NCBI RefSeq assembly: GCF_019710745.1
Contig: NZ_JAHKJW010000038.1
Coordinates: forward strand, 1-54,026
Source of the DNA: Streptomyces beigongshangae
Lineage (GTDB): Bacteria > Actinomycetota > Actinomycetes > Streptomycetales > Streptomycetaceae
Length of the DNA: 54,026 bases
Reading direction: 5' to 3'
The notes below the pieces were generated by a model. The model saw only the letters and a list, made by a program, of their open reading frames with translations. It did not search any database and was not told the origin of the DNA. Of the stretch, positions 24,977 through 33,648 are shown in pieces. The position numbers were made by a program, and so were the translations under genes. Numbering within the stretch: the first letter of the stretch is position 1; each line of letters opens with the position of its first letter.

Positions 24977-25125
24977 CGGGCCCTCACCCGCGCTCCGGTA
25001 CGGGCCGACTCGCCGGACGGTGGAGGTACGGCGGCTCGTCTCGCCGAGGGATCACCATGTGCGAGGGGGGAACTCAGGGGCAGAGGGAAGGGGGGGAAGC
25101 CCGACAGAGCGCGCCGGTGAAAGGG

Positions 25126-26487
25126 ATGAGCATCGTGGTACGACCGAAGATCTTGGTGGTGGGAGCGGGCTTCGCGGGAGTGGAGTGCGTCCGCCGCCTG
25201 GAGCGCAAGCTGGGACCCGACGAGGCCGAACTGGCACTGGTGACACCGTTCTCCTACCAGCTCTATCTGCCGCTGCTGCCACAGGTCGCCTCCGGGGTGC
25301 TGACCCCCCAGTCGATCGCCGTGTCGCTGCGCCGCAGCCGCAGGTACCGCACGCGCATCATTCCCGGCGGCGCCATCGGCGTGGACGTGGACGCCAAGGT
25401 CTGCGTCGTCCGCAAGATCACCGGCGAGATCGTGAACGAACGGTACGACAAGATCGTCCTGGCGCCCGGCAGCGTCACGCGCACCTTCGACATCCCGGGC
25501 CTCGCCGACCACGCCCGCGGCATGAAGACGCTCGCCGAGGCCGCATACGTCCGCGACCACGTGATCTCGCAGCTCGACATCGCCGACGCCAGCCACGACG
25601 AGACCGAACGGGCGGCGCGGCTGCAGTTCGTGGTGGTCGGCGGGGGCTACGCCGGCACCGAGACCGCCGCGTGCCTGCAGCGCCTGACGCACAACGCCGT
25701 CAAGCGCTACCCGCGGCTCGACCCGCGGCTGATCAAGTGGCACCTGATCGACATCGCGCCGAAGCTGATGCCCGAGCTGGGCGACAAGCTCGGCAGGAGC
25801 GCCCAGGAGATCCTCCGCAGGCGGGGCATCGAGGTCTCGCTGGGCGTGTCCATCGAGAAGGCCGGTCCCGAGGAGGTCACCTTCACCGACGGACGGGTCA
25901 TCCCGACCCACACGCTGATCTGGACCGCCGGGGTCGCGGCGAGCCCGCTCATCGCCACCCTGGGGGCCGAGACCGTCAAGGGGCGGCTGGCGGTCACCTC
26001 GGAGATGTGCCTGCCCGGCCACGACGGTGTCTTCGCACTGGGCGACGCCGCCGCCGTACCGGACGAGGCGAAGGACGTGGCGGGCGCGGTCTGCCCCCCG
26101 ACCGCCCAGCACGCGATGCGCCAGGGCAAGCACGTCGCCGACAACGTCATCGCCTCGCTGCGCGGGCAGCGCATGACGCCGTACGTCCACAAGGACCTGG
26201 GTCTCGTCGTCGACCTCGGCGGTCTGGACGCCGTGTCCAAGCCGCTCGGTGTCGAGCTGCGCGGCGTGCCCGCCCTGATCGCCGCCCGCGGTTACCACTG
26301 GGGGGCGCTGCGCACCAACGTGGCGAAGGCCCGGGTGGCGACGAACTGGGTGCTGAACGGCCTGGCCGGAGACGATTTCGTCCGTACCGGGTTCCAGTCC
26401 CGCACGCCCGCGACGCTGCGGGACTTCGAGTACACGAACGCGTATCTGACTCCGGAGCAGATCCGGGAACGCACCGCGGTCGGCTGA
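25126..26487 (+). CDS. Type-II NADH:quinone dehydrogenase (NDH-2-like)
   Basis: Predicted 453-residue single-subunit flavoprotein oxidising NADH without pumping protons, on the inner face of the membrane. FAD motif ILVVGAGFAGVECVRRLERKL, NADH motif FVVVGGGYAGTETAACLQRL, then TLIWTAGV and GVFALGDAAAVPD. The C-terminal region (YHWGALRTNVAKARVATNWVLNGLAGDDFVRTGF) supplies the membrane-binding part. ATG 25126 gives the usual MSIVVRPKILVVG start, but AAAGGG abuts it. An in-frame ATG at 25057 with GAGGG 6 bases upstream would add 23 low-complexity residues and is a serious alternative. Confidence 0.92.
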   Translation: MSIVVRPKILVVGAGFAGVECVRRLERKLGPDEAELALVTPFSYQLYLPLLPQVASGVLTPQSIAVSLRRSRRYRTRIIPGGAIGVDVDAKVCVVRKITGEIVNERYDKIVLAPGSVTRTFDIPGLADHARGMKTLAEAAYVRDHVISQLDIADASHDETERAARLQFVVVGGGYAGTETAACLQRLTHNAVKRYPRLDPRLIKWHLIDIAPKLMPELGDKLGRSAQEILRRRGIEVSLGVSIEKAGPEEVTFTDGRVIPTHTLIWTAGVAASPLIATLGAETVKGRLAVTSEMCLPGHDGVFALGDAAAVPDEAKDVAGAVCPPTAQHAMRQGKHVADNVIASLRGQRMTPYVHKDLGLVVDLGGLDAVSKPLGVELRGVPALIAARGYHWGALRTNVAKARVATNWVLNGLAGDDFVRTGFQSRTPATLRDFEYTNAYLTPEQIRERTAVG

Positions 26488-26505
26488 CGCGGCCCGTCAC
26501 CGGAA

Positions 26506-26544
26506 GGCGCCGGGGCGGACGGCACCGCCGCCCGCCCCGGCGCC
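26506..26544 (+). terminator. Terminator of the NDH-2 gene
   Basis: Perfect 13-bp inverted repeat (GGCGCCGGGGCGG / CCGCCCCGGCGCC) with a 13-nt loop, 18 bp past the stop. Confidence 0.75.
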
Positions 26545-26617
26545 TCCTCGCGCCGACGGACGCGCCGGGCACACCGGGCGCGGAACGACTCCGCCGCGGC
26601 GCACGCCCCTTCGTGGA

Positions 26618-26665
26618 GTGCTTCTTCGAGAGCGCTTCTTCGAGGAAGTGCGCCCACTTCCTCGA
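26618..26665. promoter_or_regulatory. Clustered CGARGAAG motifs upstream of the LLM/GH13 operon
   Basis: Direct repeat GCTTCTTCGAG at 26620-26630 and 26634-26644 (14-bp period), overlapping a near-perfect dyad CGAGGAAGTG / CACTTCCTCG (arms 26641-26650 and 26655-26664). The unit CGAAGAAG/CGAGGAAG occurs four times in 48 bp. The same unit forms the phased repeats at the crtE promoter. A half CebR-type core, CGAGAGCGCTTC, also lies at 26627-26638. It is 43 bp before the LLM gene start. Confidence 0.5.
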
Positions 26666-26707
26666 CACCTGCCGCTGAGAGGGCGTCGGAGGGGTACCCG
26701 CCGGGAC

Positions 26708-27712
26708 ATGACTGTCTACGGATTGCATGCCTCGCACGAGCAGATCCCACCCGCGGACCTGCTCGAAGCCGTCGTCCACGCGGAACGCGCGGGCTTCACC
26801 GCCGCCATGTGCTCGGACCACTTCTCCCCGTGGAGCGTCCGCCAGGGCGAGTCCGGGTTCGCCTGGTCCTGGCTCGGATCCGCGCTCCAGGCCACCGACC
26901 GGGTGCCGTTCGGCGTGGTGAACGCGCCGGGCCAGCGCTACCACCCCGCGATCGTCGCCCAGGGCATAGCCAGTCTCGCGGCCATGTACCCGGGCCGGTT
27001 CTGGGCGGCACTCGGCAGCGGGGAGGCATCGAACGAGCACATCACCGGGACCGGCTGGCCGCGCAAGGACCTCCGCAACGCGCGGCTGCGCGAGTGCGTC
27101 GACGTCATCCGCGCCCTGCTGCACGGGGAGGAGGTCAGCCACGACGGCCTGGTCACCGTGGACCGGGCCCGGCTGTGGACCCTGCCGCCGGAGGTCCCGC
27201 CGCTGATCGGAGCCGCCTGCAGCACGGCCACGGCCGCCTGGTGCGCCGAGTGGGCGGACGGCCTGATCACGGTCAACGCCCCGCGGGAACGGCTGCGCGA
27301 GATCGTCGGCGCCTACCGCGACGCGGGCGGCCGCGGCCCGCTGCACCTCCAGGTGCATCTGAGCTGGGCGCCCACCGAGGAGGAGGCCGGCGCGCTGGCG
27401 CACGACCAGTGGCGCAGCAACGTACACGCTCCGCCGGTCAGCTGGGACCTCGACTCCCCGGAACTGTTCGACATCGTCAGCGAACACGTCACCCTGGAGC
27501 AGCTGGCGGGCACCGTCAACATCTCGTCCGACCTGGGCCGGCACACCGCCTGGCTGCAGGAGTACGCCGAGCTGGGCTTCGACGCCGTGATGCTCCACCA
27601 CGTGGGTCAGCGGCAGGAAGCGTTCATCGACGCGTTCGGAGCCGACGTGCTGCCGCAGCTCGACGTCACCCGCCCGCTGCCCGCCACGGCGAAGGAGTAC
27701 CGATGCGTCTGA
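26708..27712 (+). CDS. LLM-class flavin-dependent oxidoreductase
   Basis: Predicted 334-residue luciferase-like TIM-barrel flavoprotein. It starts MTVYGLHASHEQIPPADLLEAVVHAERAGFTAAMCSDHFSPW, has GRFWAALGSGEASNEHITGTGWP and ends FDAVMLHHVGQRQEAFIDAFGADVLPQL. The pattern resembles the group annotated as non-F420 flavinoid oxidoreductases rather than true F420 enzymes, but cofactor choice is uncertain. ATG 26708 follows GGAGGGG at a slightly long distance. The stop overlaps the GH13 gene by 10 bases, so the two are one unit; I recall this pairing in other actinomycetes but not its purpose. Confidence 0.88.
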   Translation: MTVYGLHASHEQIPPADLLEAVVHAERAGFTAAMCSDHFSPWSVRQGESGFAWSWLGSALQATDRVPFGVVNAPGQRYHPAIVAQGIASLAAMYPGRFWAALGSGEASNEHITGTGWPRKDLRNARLRECVDVIRALLHGEEVSHDGLVTVDRARLWTLPPEVPPLIGAACSTATAAWCAEWADGLITVNAPRERLREIVGAYRDAGGRGPLHLQVHLSWAPTEEEAGALAHDQWRSNVHAPPVSWDLDSPELFDIVSEHVTLEQLAGTVNISSDLGRHTAWLQEYAELGFDAVMLHHVGQRQEAFIDAFGADVLPQLDVTRPLPATAKEYRCV

Positions 27713-29403
27713 CCCGTACCTCCGACCTGTGGTGGAAGAACGCGGTGGTGTACTGCCTGGACGTCGAGACGTACCAGGACGGCAACGGTGACGGCGTGGG
27801 CGACTTCGCGGGCCTCACCCAGCGCATCGACCACCTGGTGCGCCTCGGGGTGACCTGTGTGTGGCTGATGCCCTTCTACCCGACGCGGGAGCGCGACGAC
27901 GGGTACGACATCACGGACTTCTACGGAGTCGACCCGCGCCTGGGCACCCTCGGCGACTTCACCGAGTTCGTCCGCACCGCCCGCGACCGCGGCATCCGGG
28001 TGATCGCCGACCTCGTCGTCAACCACACCTCCGTGGAGCACCCCTGGTTCAAGGACGCCCGCTCCGGCCGGGACTCCGCCCACCGCGACTGGTACGTCTG
28101 GGCGGACGAGCCGCCCGAGGACGGGCCCGAGGGAGTGGTCTTCCCCGACGCGGAGGACAGCCTGTGGGAGTACGACGAGGGCAGTGGCCAGTACTACCTG
28201 CACCGGTTCTACAAGCAGCAGCCCGACCTCAACGTGGCCAACCCCGAGGTGCGCGACGAGATAGCCCGCATCATGGGGTTCTGGACGCAGCTCGGGCTGT
28301 CCGGCTTCCGCGTCGACGCCGTGCCCTTCCTGCTGGAGACCGACGGACAGGACGACGCCGGGAACCTGCCCGACCCGCACGAGTACCTCGCCGACCTGCG
28401 CGCCTTCCTGGGCCGCCGCAACGGGGAGTCGGTGCTGCTGGGCGAGGTCAACCTGCCCTACGACGGCCTCACCCGGTTCTTCGGCGACCCGGACTCGGAC
28501 CGCGGCGACGAGCTGACCATGTGCTTCGACTTCGTCGGGATGCAGCAGATGTACCTGTCGATGGCGCGCGAGGACGCGCGGCCGCTCACCGGCACGCTGC
28601 GGGACCGTCCCGCCGCGCCGCGGGACGCCCAGTGGGCCACGTTCGTGCGCAACCACGACGAGCTCACCCTCGACAAGCTGAGCGACGACGAACGGGCCGA
28701 GGTGTTCGCCGCCTTCGGTCCCGAGAAGGACATGCAGCTCTACGACCGGGGACTGCGCCGCAGGCTGCCGCCGATGGTCGACGGCGACCGGCGCCGTGTC
28801 GAGCTCGCGTACAGCCTGCTGTTCACGCTGCCCGGCACCCCCGTGCTCTTCTACGGCGAGGAGATCGGCATGGGGGAGAACCTGGCGGCCGAGGGGCGCC
28901 AGGCCGTGCGCACCCCCATGCAGTGGACACCGGAGGCGGGCGCCGGCTTCTCCACCGCCGGACCGGAGGCGTTCCCCAATCCGCTGGTGGAGGGCGCGTT
29001 CGGGCCCCAGGAGGTCAACGTGTACGGGCAGAGCCGCGATCCGGGCTCGCTGCTGAGCCGTATCCGGCTGTTCGCCGAGCGCTACCGCGAGGCCCCCGAG
29101 CTGGCCTGGGGCGACTACCGGCTGGTGGAGACCGGGGAGGACGCGGTCATGGCGCACGTCGGCTGTACGTCCGACGGGACCGTCCTCGCCGTGCACAACT
29201 TCGCCGGCCGGCCCGTCACCGTACGGCTGCGGCTGTCCGAGGCCGGACCGGGCGGCAGGCTGACCGATCTGCTCGACGAGGGGCACGAGGGCCTCACGGT
29301 GCCCGACGACGGCCTCTTCCCGGTCGAACTGCCCGCCTACGGGTACCGCTGGCTGCGCGTCGGCACTTCGGCCGACGACCCCGAGAGGGTCGTCGCCGAC
29401 TGA
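27703..29403 (+). CDS. GH13 alpha-amylase family protein, trehalose-synthase-like
   Basis: Predicted 566-residue glucoside-acting enzyme. It opens WWKNAVVYCLDVETYQDGNGDGVGDFAGLTQRIDHLVRLGV as in trehalose synthase (GH13_16). Conserved GH13 blocks: DLVVNHTS, GFRVDAVPF (nucleophile Asp), VLLGEVN (acid Glu) and FVRNHDELTL (transition-state Asp). Trehalose synthase isomerises maltose and trehalose; the first strand has CLDVETY where trehalose synthases have a Val/Arg-type sequence, so hydrolase or another glucosyl-transfer role is possible. ATG 27703 has GAAGGAG 5 bases upstream. No maltokinase gene follows. Confidence 0.88.
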   Translation: MRLTRTSDLWWKNAVVYCLDVETYQDGNGDGVGDFAGLTQRIDHLVRLGVTCVWLMPFYPTRERDDGYDITDFYGVDPRLGTLGDFTEFVRTARDRGIRVIADLVVNHTSVEHPWFKDARSGRDSAHRDWYVWADEPPEDGPEGVVFPDAEDSLWEYDEGSGQYYLHRFYKQQPDLNVANPEVRDEIARIMGFWTQLGLSGFRVDAVPFLLETDGQDDAGNLPDPHEYLADLRAFLGRRNGESVLLGEVNLPYDGLTRFFGDPDSDRGDELTMCFDFVGMQQMYLSMAREDARPLTGTLRDRPAAPRDAQWATFVRNHDELTLDKLSDDERAEVFAAFGPEKDMQLYDRGLRRRLPPMVDGDRRRVELAYSLLFTLPGTPVLFYGEEIGMGENLAAEGRQAVRTPMQWTPEAGAGFSTAGPEAFPNPLVEGAFGPQEVNVYGQSRDPGSLLSRIRLFAERYREAPELAWGDYRLVETGEDAVMAHVGCTSDGTVLAVHNFAGRPVTVRLRLSEAGPGGRLTDLLDEGHEGLTVPDDGLFPVELPAYGYRWLRVGTSADDPERVVAD

Positions 29404-29436
29404 CACCGGGTCCGAGCCCCGGCTCCTCGTCCCACC

Positions 29437-29460
29437 GGCGGCGCCCTTCCGGGCGCCGCC
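29437..29460 (+). terminator. Terminator of the LLM/GH13 operon
   Basis: Perfect 10-bp stem (GGCGGCGCCC / GGGCGCCGCC) with TTCC tetraloop, 33 bp after the GH13 stop. It is followed by GGGACCGG repeats without other features. Confidence 0.8.
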
Positions 29461-29660
29461 CTCCCGCCGGGACCGGTTCCCTCCTGTCGGGACCGGTCCC
29501 GCCGGGACCGGTCCCGACACCGGGACCCCGGGCGCGGTTTCCCGCGGGAGCGGCGGGAACCCGTGAGTACCATCGACGCGCACCGTCCGGAACACCGTTC
29601 ACCGATCACGACCGCACCACCCGGGGCCCGCGGGCCCCTCACCACACGATGGGGTAACCA

Positions 29661-30812
29661 GTGCTTCTGAAAACCTTCGGCTGGTCGTTCGCGGTCACCG
29701 CGATCGCCCTGGCCGCAGGGGTCCTCTACGGGGGCTGGCAGGCTTTCGGCATCGTGGCCATCCTCGCCGTCCTCGAGATCTCCCTGTCGTTCGACAACGC
29801 GGTGGTCAACGCCGGCATCCTGAAGAAGATGAGCGCCTTCTGGCAGAAGATCTTCCTCACCGTCGGCATCCTGATCGCCGTCTTCGGCATGCGGCTGGTC
29901 TTCCCGGTCGTCATCGTGGCGGTCAGCGCCTCCATGGGCCCGATCGAGGCCGTCGACCTGGCGCTGACGGACAAGGACCGCTACCAGGAGCTCGTCACCG
30001 ACGCGCATCCGTCGATCGCCGCCTTCGGCGGCATGTTCCTGCTGATGATCTTCCTCGACTTCGTCTTCGAGGACCGGGAGATCAAGTGGCTGGGTCCGAT
30101 CGAGCGCCCGCTCGCCAAGCTCGGCAAGGTCGACATGCTGTCGGTCTGCATCGCCCTGGCCGTGCTGCTGATCTCCTCCCTGACCTTCGCGGCCCATGCC
30201 CACCAGCACGGCGGCGTGCACGCGGACAAGGCGGAGACCGTCCTCCTGTCCGGCATCGCGGGTCTCGTCACCTACATGCTCGTCGGCGGTCTCTCCGGCC
30301 ACTTCGAGACCAAGATCGAGCAGGACGAGGAGCGCGAGCACGAGGCGGAGGGCGAGGCCGCACGCAGCGGCAGGCCACGCTCGGCGGTCGCCCTGACCGG
30401 CAAGGCCGCGTTCTTCATGTTCCTCTACCTGGAGGTCCTGGACGCGTCCTTCTCCTTCGACGGCGTCATCGGCGCCTTCGCCGTCACCAACGACATCGTC
30501 GTGATGGCGCTGGGCCTCGGCACCGGCGCGATGTACGTCAGGTCCCTGACGGTGTACCTGGTCCGCCAGGGGACCCTGGACGACTACGTCTACCTGGAGC
30601 ACGGCGCCCACTACGCCATCGGCGCCCTGGCGGTGCTGCTCCTGGTCACCATCCAGTACGAGATCAACGAGATCGTCACCGGCCTGATCGGCGTCGTCCT
30701 GATCAGCGCCTCCTTCTGGTCCTCCGTCCGCCGCAACAAGGCGCTCGCCTGCGATGCGCGGGTGGCTGCGGACCCGGACAAGGACCGGACCGGCGCCACC
30801 ACCGGCGCCTGA
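29661..30812 (+). CDS. TerC-like DUF475 integral membrane protein
   Basis: Predicted 383-residue membrane protein with about eight to nine helices. It carries the family motifs ISLSFDNAVVNAGILKKM near residue 37 and FLYLEVLDASFSFDGVIGAFAVTNDIVVMALGLGTGAMYVRSLTVYLV in the second half, whose Asp residues are thought to bind metal. A charged cytoplasmic loop (EQDEEREHEAEGEAARSGRP) separates the halves. The GTG start follows GGGG. TerC-type proteins act in tellurite resistance and Mn2+ or Ca2+ handling; the substrate here is unknown. Confidence 0.9.
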   Translation: MLLKTFGWSFAVTAIALAAGVLYGGWQAFGIVAILAVLEISLSFDNAVVNAGILKKMSAFWQKIFLTVGILIAVFGMRLVFPVVIVAVSASMGPIEAVDLALTDKDRYQELVTDAHPSIAAFGGMFLLMIFLDFVFEDREIKWLGPIERPLAKLGKVDMLSVCIALAVLLISSLTFAAHAHQHGGVHADKAETVLLSGIAGLVTYMLVGGLSGHFETKIEQDEEREHEAEGEAARSGRPRSAVALTGKAAFFMFLYLEVLDASFSFDGVIGAFAVTNDIVVMALGLGTGAMYVRSLTVYLVRQGTLDDYVYLEHGAHYAIGALAVLLLVTIQYEINEIVTGLIGVVLISASFWSSVRRNKALACDARVAADPDKDRTGATTGA

Positions 30813-30860
30813 ACGACCGCCGGTCCACCGCCGGGCCCGCTCCCGCGGCGCCGGTGCGGA

Positions 30861-31196
30861 TCAGTGGGTGCGAGGGGCGTACATGATCACCGCCATGCCG
30901 GCCAGGCAGACCAGGGCGCCGACGACGTCGTAGCGGTCGGGGCGGTAGCCGTCGGCGACCATGCCCCAGGCGATCGAACCCGCGACGAAGATTCCGCCGT
31001 ACGCGGCGAGGATGCGCCCGAAGTCGTCGTCGGACTGGAGGGTGGCCACCGCTCCGTAGAGCCCGAGGGCGATGACACCGGCACCGATCCAGATCCAGCC
31101 CTTGTGCTCGCGGATACCCTGCCACACCAGCCAGGCGCCCCCGATCTCGAAGAGGGCGGCGACGGCGAACAGGGCGACGGAGCGGGCGACGGTCAT
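30861..31196 (-). CDS. YnfA family (UPF0060) small multidrug-like membrane protein
   Basis: Predicted 111-residue protein with four transmembrane helices, including the family sequence LFEIGGAWLVWQGIREHKGWIWIGAGVIALGLYGAVATLQ and YGGIFVAGSIAWGMVADGYRPDRYDVVGALVCLAGMAVIMYAPR. Length and motifs fit YnfA, a distant relative of SMR transporters with unclear function. Convergent with the TerC-like gene 48 bp away. Confidence 0.92.
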   Translation of the reverse strand: MTVARSVALFAVAALFEIGGAWLVWQGIREHKGWIWIGAGVIALGLYGAVATLQSDDDFGRILAAYGGIFVAGSIAWGMVADGYRPDRYDVVGALVCLAGMAVIMYAPRTH

Positions 31197-31331
31197 ACCG
31201 GCCGACCCTACCCGCGGCCCGCACCCGTGGTCGGAAAGGAGCCGGTGCGCGGCTTGAGGGGGCGCGCCCGACGGCGGACCGCCTCGCGCAGGCCGGGAGC
31301 CTGAGCCGTCCTCGTACCCGCGGAAGGGCGG

Positions 31332-31697
31332 TCAGGCGCGGAGCGCTTCCCGCAGGCTCGGGTGACACTCGATCAACGTGTCCAGCCCGACGATCTGCAG
31401 GATCCGCAGCACGCCCTCCTGCGCCCCGGCGATCCGCAGCCACCCCTCGGTGTCGCTCAGGGCCTGGTACGCGCCGATGAGCACGCTGATGCCGCTGGAG
31501 TCCATGAAGGTCACACCGCTGAGGTCGACCACCGTCCGCGTCCCCGCGGCGGCACCGGGGGGCAGCAGGGCCTCACCGAGTACGTCCTTGACCGTGTGGT
31601 CGATCTCGCCGCGCACCGTCACCACACGGATGCCGTCGACCGCGGACTGCTCGACGGAGAGCCGGCCTGGCTGGTCCACGCTCTGAATGTTGGTCAC
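31332..31697 (-). CDS. STAS-domain anti-anti-sigma factor (RsbV/BldG type)
   Basis: Predicted 121-residue cytoplasmic protein. The STAS fold is seen in VRGEIDHTVKDVLGEALLPPGAAAGTRTVVDLSGVTFMDSSGISVLIGAYQAL; the Ser in MDSSG is the usual phosphorylation site. It would bind an anti-sigma kinase and release a sigma factor when dephosphorylated. GTG 31697 follows GAGGAGACG closely. It is divergent from an RsbW-like kinase gene 183 bp away, a plausible direct partner. Confidence 0.92.
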   Translation of the reverse strand: MTNIQSVDQPGRLSVEQSAVDGIRVVTVRGEIDHTVKDVLGEALLPPGAAAGTRTVVDLSGVTFMDSSGISVLIGAYQALSDTEGWLRIAGAQEGVLRILQIVGLDTLIECHPSLREALRA

Positions 31698-31825
31698 CGT
31701 CTCCTCGACTGCGATGGTGTGCCGGGTGCCGGGATCGCCCCGAACGCGGGTCTGCCCGGTCATTCTGCCCGAACGATTCGGCGGATGCACCCGGGAGAAT
31801 GTGCCGGAGAGCACATTTGTACGAT

Positions 31826-31850
31826 GCATGAATGGCGGGAAGGCGGGTAT
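31826..31850 (+). promoter_or_regulatory. Sigma-B-type promoter for the RsbW-like gene
   Basis: GCAT (31826-31829), 15 bases, then GGGTAT (31845-31850) matches the Streptomyces sigma-B consensus GNNT-N14-16-GGGTAC/T. It lies about 30 bp before the start codon, suggesting stress control and feedback. Confidence 0.55.
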
Positions 31851-31880
31851 CGGAGCGCTCGTGAACGGGGAATGAGGGCG

Positions 31881-32417
31881 ATGCCGGTGGGATCCCACGA
31901 CGACGGTGACGGCTGTGCGGGGTCGGGGTCGGGGTCGGGGTCCGACGGATACCTGCTGCAGACCAGCTATGCCACGGGCGGGGACGACGGATGCATCGCC
32001 GATGCCCGTCGGCACGCCACCATCTTCCTGCAGGGAGCGCGGAACGGCCGGTACGCGGTCGTGTCGGCCCGGGTGATGGACCTGACGCAGCTGGTGGTGA
32101 GCGAGCTGGTCACCAACGCGTGCAAGTACGCCCCGGGCCCCGTCCTGCTGGAGCTGGGCCTCACCCCGCAGACCGTGGAGGTCGTCGTCTGGGACAGCGA
32201 CCCGACGGTCCCCGAGGCACGCGTCGCGGATCCCGGCCGGATCGGACAGCACGGCCTGGAGATCGTCAAAGCCGTGGCCCAGGACCTGGAGATCCGTACG
32301 GAGCCGGTCGGCAAGCGCGTCACGGCCCGCATCGCGCTGTCCGACACCCCCGTGAGCGACACCCCTGTGAGCGACACGCTCACGAGCGGTACTCCGACGA
32401 ACGGCACCACGGCCTGA
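31881..32417 (+). CDS. RsbW-like anti-sigma ATP-binding (HATPase) protein
   Basis: Predicted 178-residue GHKL-type serine kinase/anti-sigma factor. N box VVSELVTNACKYAPGPVLLEL, G1-like VWDSDPTVPEARVADPGRIGQHGLEIVKAVAQDLEI. A Gly-Ser stretch encoded by GGGGTC repeats precedes the domain, and the C-terminus has a threefold SDTPV repeat. ATG 31881 has GGGGA 9 bases upstream; an ATG at 31872 is in frame without a good site. The HATPase catalytic GTGLGL lid is shortened, as in many Streptomyces members. Confidence 0.85.
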   Translation: MPVGSHDDGDGCAGSGSGSGSDGYLLQTSYATGGDDGCIADARRHATIFLQGARNGRYAVVSARVMDLTQLVVSELVTNACKYAPGPVLLELGLTPQTVEVVVWDSDPTVPEARVADPGRIGQHGLEIVKAVAQDLEIRTEPVGKRVTARIALSDTPVSDTPVSDTLTSGTPTNGTTA

Positions 32418-32550
32418 GCCGGTGGCGGGCCGTCCGCTCGGGCGCCGCGCGGCCCGCACCATGCGCCCGCGCCCGCCCCGGAGCCCACTCCCGTTCGGGC
32501 CGAGCCGGACCGCCACCGAGACCGGGACGGGCGTTGCGGGCCGGTGTGTG

Positions 32551-33648
32551 TCACGGTCGCGCCGACGCGTCGGGCGGGACCAGCATGCGCACCGCGTCCC
32601 GCAGCCCCGACGGGCGCAGCAGTCCCTCGGGCACGCCGCGGCCCCAGCCGGGGCCGCACAGCAGCACCGGGCTCTGCCGGCGGGCACCGCGGATGCCCCA
32701 GCGGGTCGCGGCGAGGTGGCGGGCCAGCGGGAGGTTCGCCGTGGACCGCGACTGGGCCCACAGCGCGACCGCCACGGGACCGACGCGCCGCACGGCCGTG
32801 TCCACCGCCTCGACGGGAACGGCCCCGCCGAGCATCAGCGTCGGCACGCCCGCCTCCGCCAGCGCCGCGTTCAGCGCTTCCAGCGGCAGCGTGTGCTGCT
32901 CGTCCGGCAGACAGGCCAGCAACACGGGGGAGGCGTCCTGGCGGTGGTGGGACGCGGCCGAGGAGACGTACACGTGCCGCAGGACGGTGGACACGTGCCA
33001 GGACAGCAGGTGCTCGACCTCCACGTAGCGGTCGCCGGAGGACTCCCACTTGCGGCCCGCCGCCCGCAGGGTGGGCACCATCACCTCCTCCCACGCCGTC
33101 ACGAGCCCGTGGGCGCGCACCGCGGCCCTGAGCCGTTCCTGGACCGCCGGGGCGTCGAGGCGTACGGCTGCCCGGGCCAGTCCACGGCACTCCTGCCGCG
33201 CCGCTCCCACGGGCAGCGCGGCGGGGGAGCGGGAGGCACCGTCGCCCGCCCGTGCGGCAGCGGACGGAGGCAGCGACCGTGTGGATGCCCCTGCCCCTGC
33301 CCCTGTCGCTGCCGCTGCTTCTGCCGCGGCCGGTGCGTCGAGCGGGTGGGCGGCCGCGGGGGCTTCGGCGTCCACGGCACCCGCCCGCCCGCCCCGCGCG
33401 CGTTCGAGGGCGGACCGCGCGGCCTCGGCAGGCGGCACCCCCGTGGCGGTCAGCCTGCACATCTCCCGCAGCATGGCCACGTCCTGCGGTGCCCACCGGC
33501 GCTGACGGCCGTCCGCCCGGACGGCGGGCCCGAGCCCGTACCGGCGGTCCCAGGAACGCAGGGTCGTGGGGGACACGCCCAGCGTGCGGGCCAGGAAACC
33601 GGTCGTGACGCCCGGGTCGGCCGGTTCCACCGACTCGCCGCCCTTCAT
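32551..33648 (-). CDS. litR: LitR/CarH-type MerR regulator with B12-binding domain
   Basis: Predicted 365-residue light-responsive regulator of carotenoid genes that uses adenosylcobalamin as chromophore. N-terminal MerR helix-turn-helix (TTGFLARTLGVSPTTLRSWDRRYGLGPA...RRWAPQDVAMLREMCRLT, residues 16-75), an Ala-rich linker, then the helical B12 cap with KWESSGDRYVEVEHLL and the Rossmann part with ACLPDEQHTLPLEALNAAL. CarH has W-x9-EH in the cap; here ten residues separate W and EH. The lower-ligand His is present (DEQH), but the usual Gly after it is Pro. ATG 33648 has a weak site. It follows crtV but behind a terminator, so it probably has its own promoter. Confidence 0.9.
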   Translation of the reverse strand: MKGGESVEPADPGVTTGFLARTLGVSPTTLRSWDRRYGLGPAVRADGRQRRWAPQDVAMLREMCRLTATGVPPAEAARSALERARGGRAGAVDAEAPAAAHPLDAPAAAEAAAATGAGAGASTRSLPPSAAARAGDGASRSPAALPVGAARQECRGLARAAVRLDAPAVQERLRAAVRAHGLVTAWEEVMVPTLRAAGRKWESSGDRYVEVEHLLSWHVSTVLRHVYVSSAASHHRQDASPVLLACLPDEQHTLPLEALNAALAEAGVPTLMLGGAVPVEAVDTAVRRVGPVAVALWAQSRSTANLPLARHLAATRWGIRGARRQSPVLLCGPGWGRGVPEGLLRPSGLRDAVRMLVPPDASARP

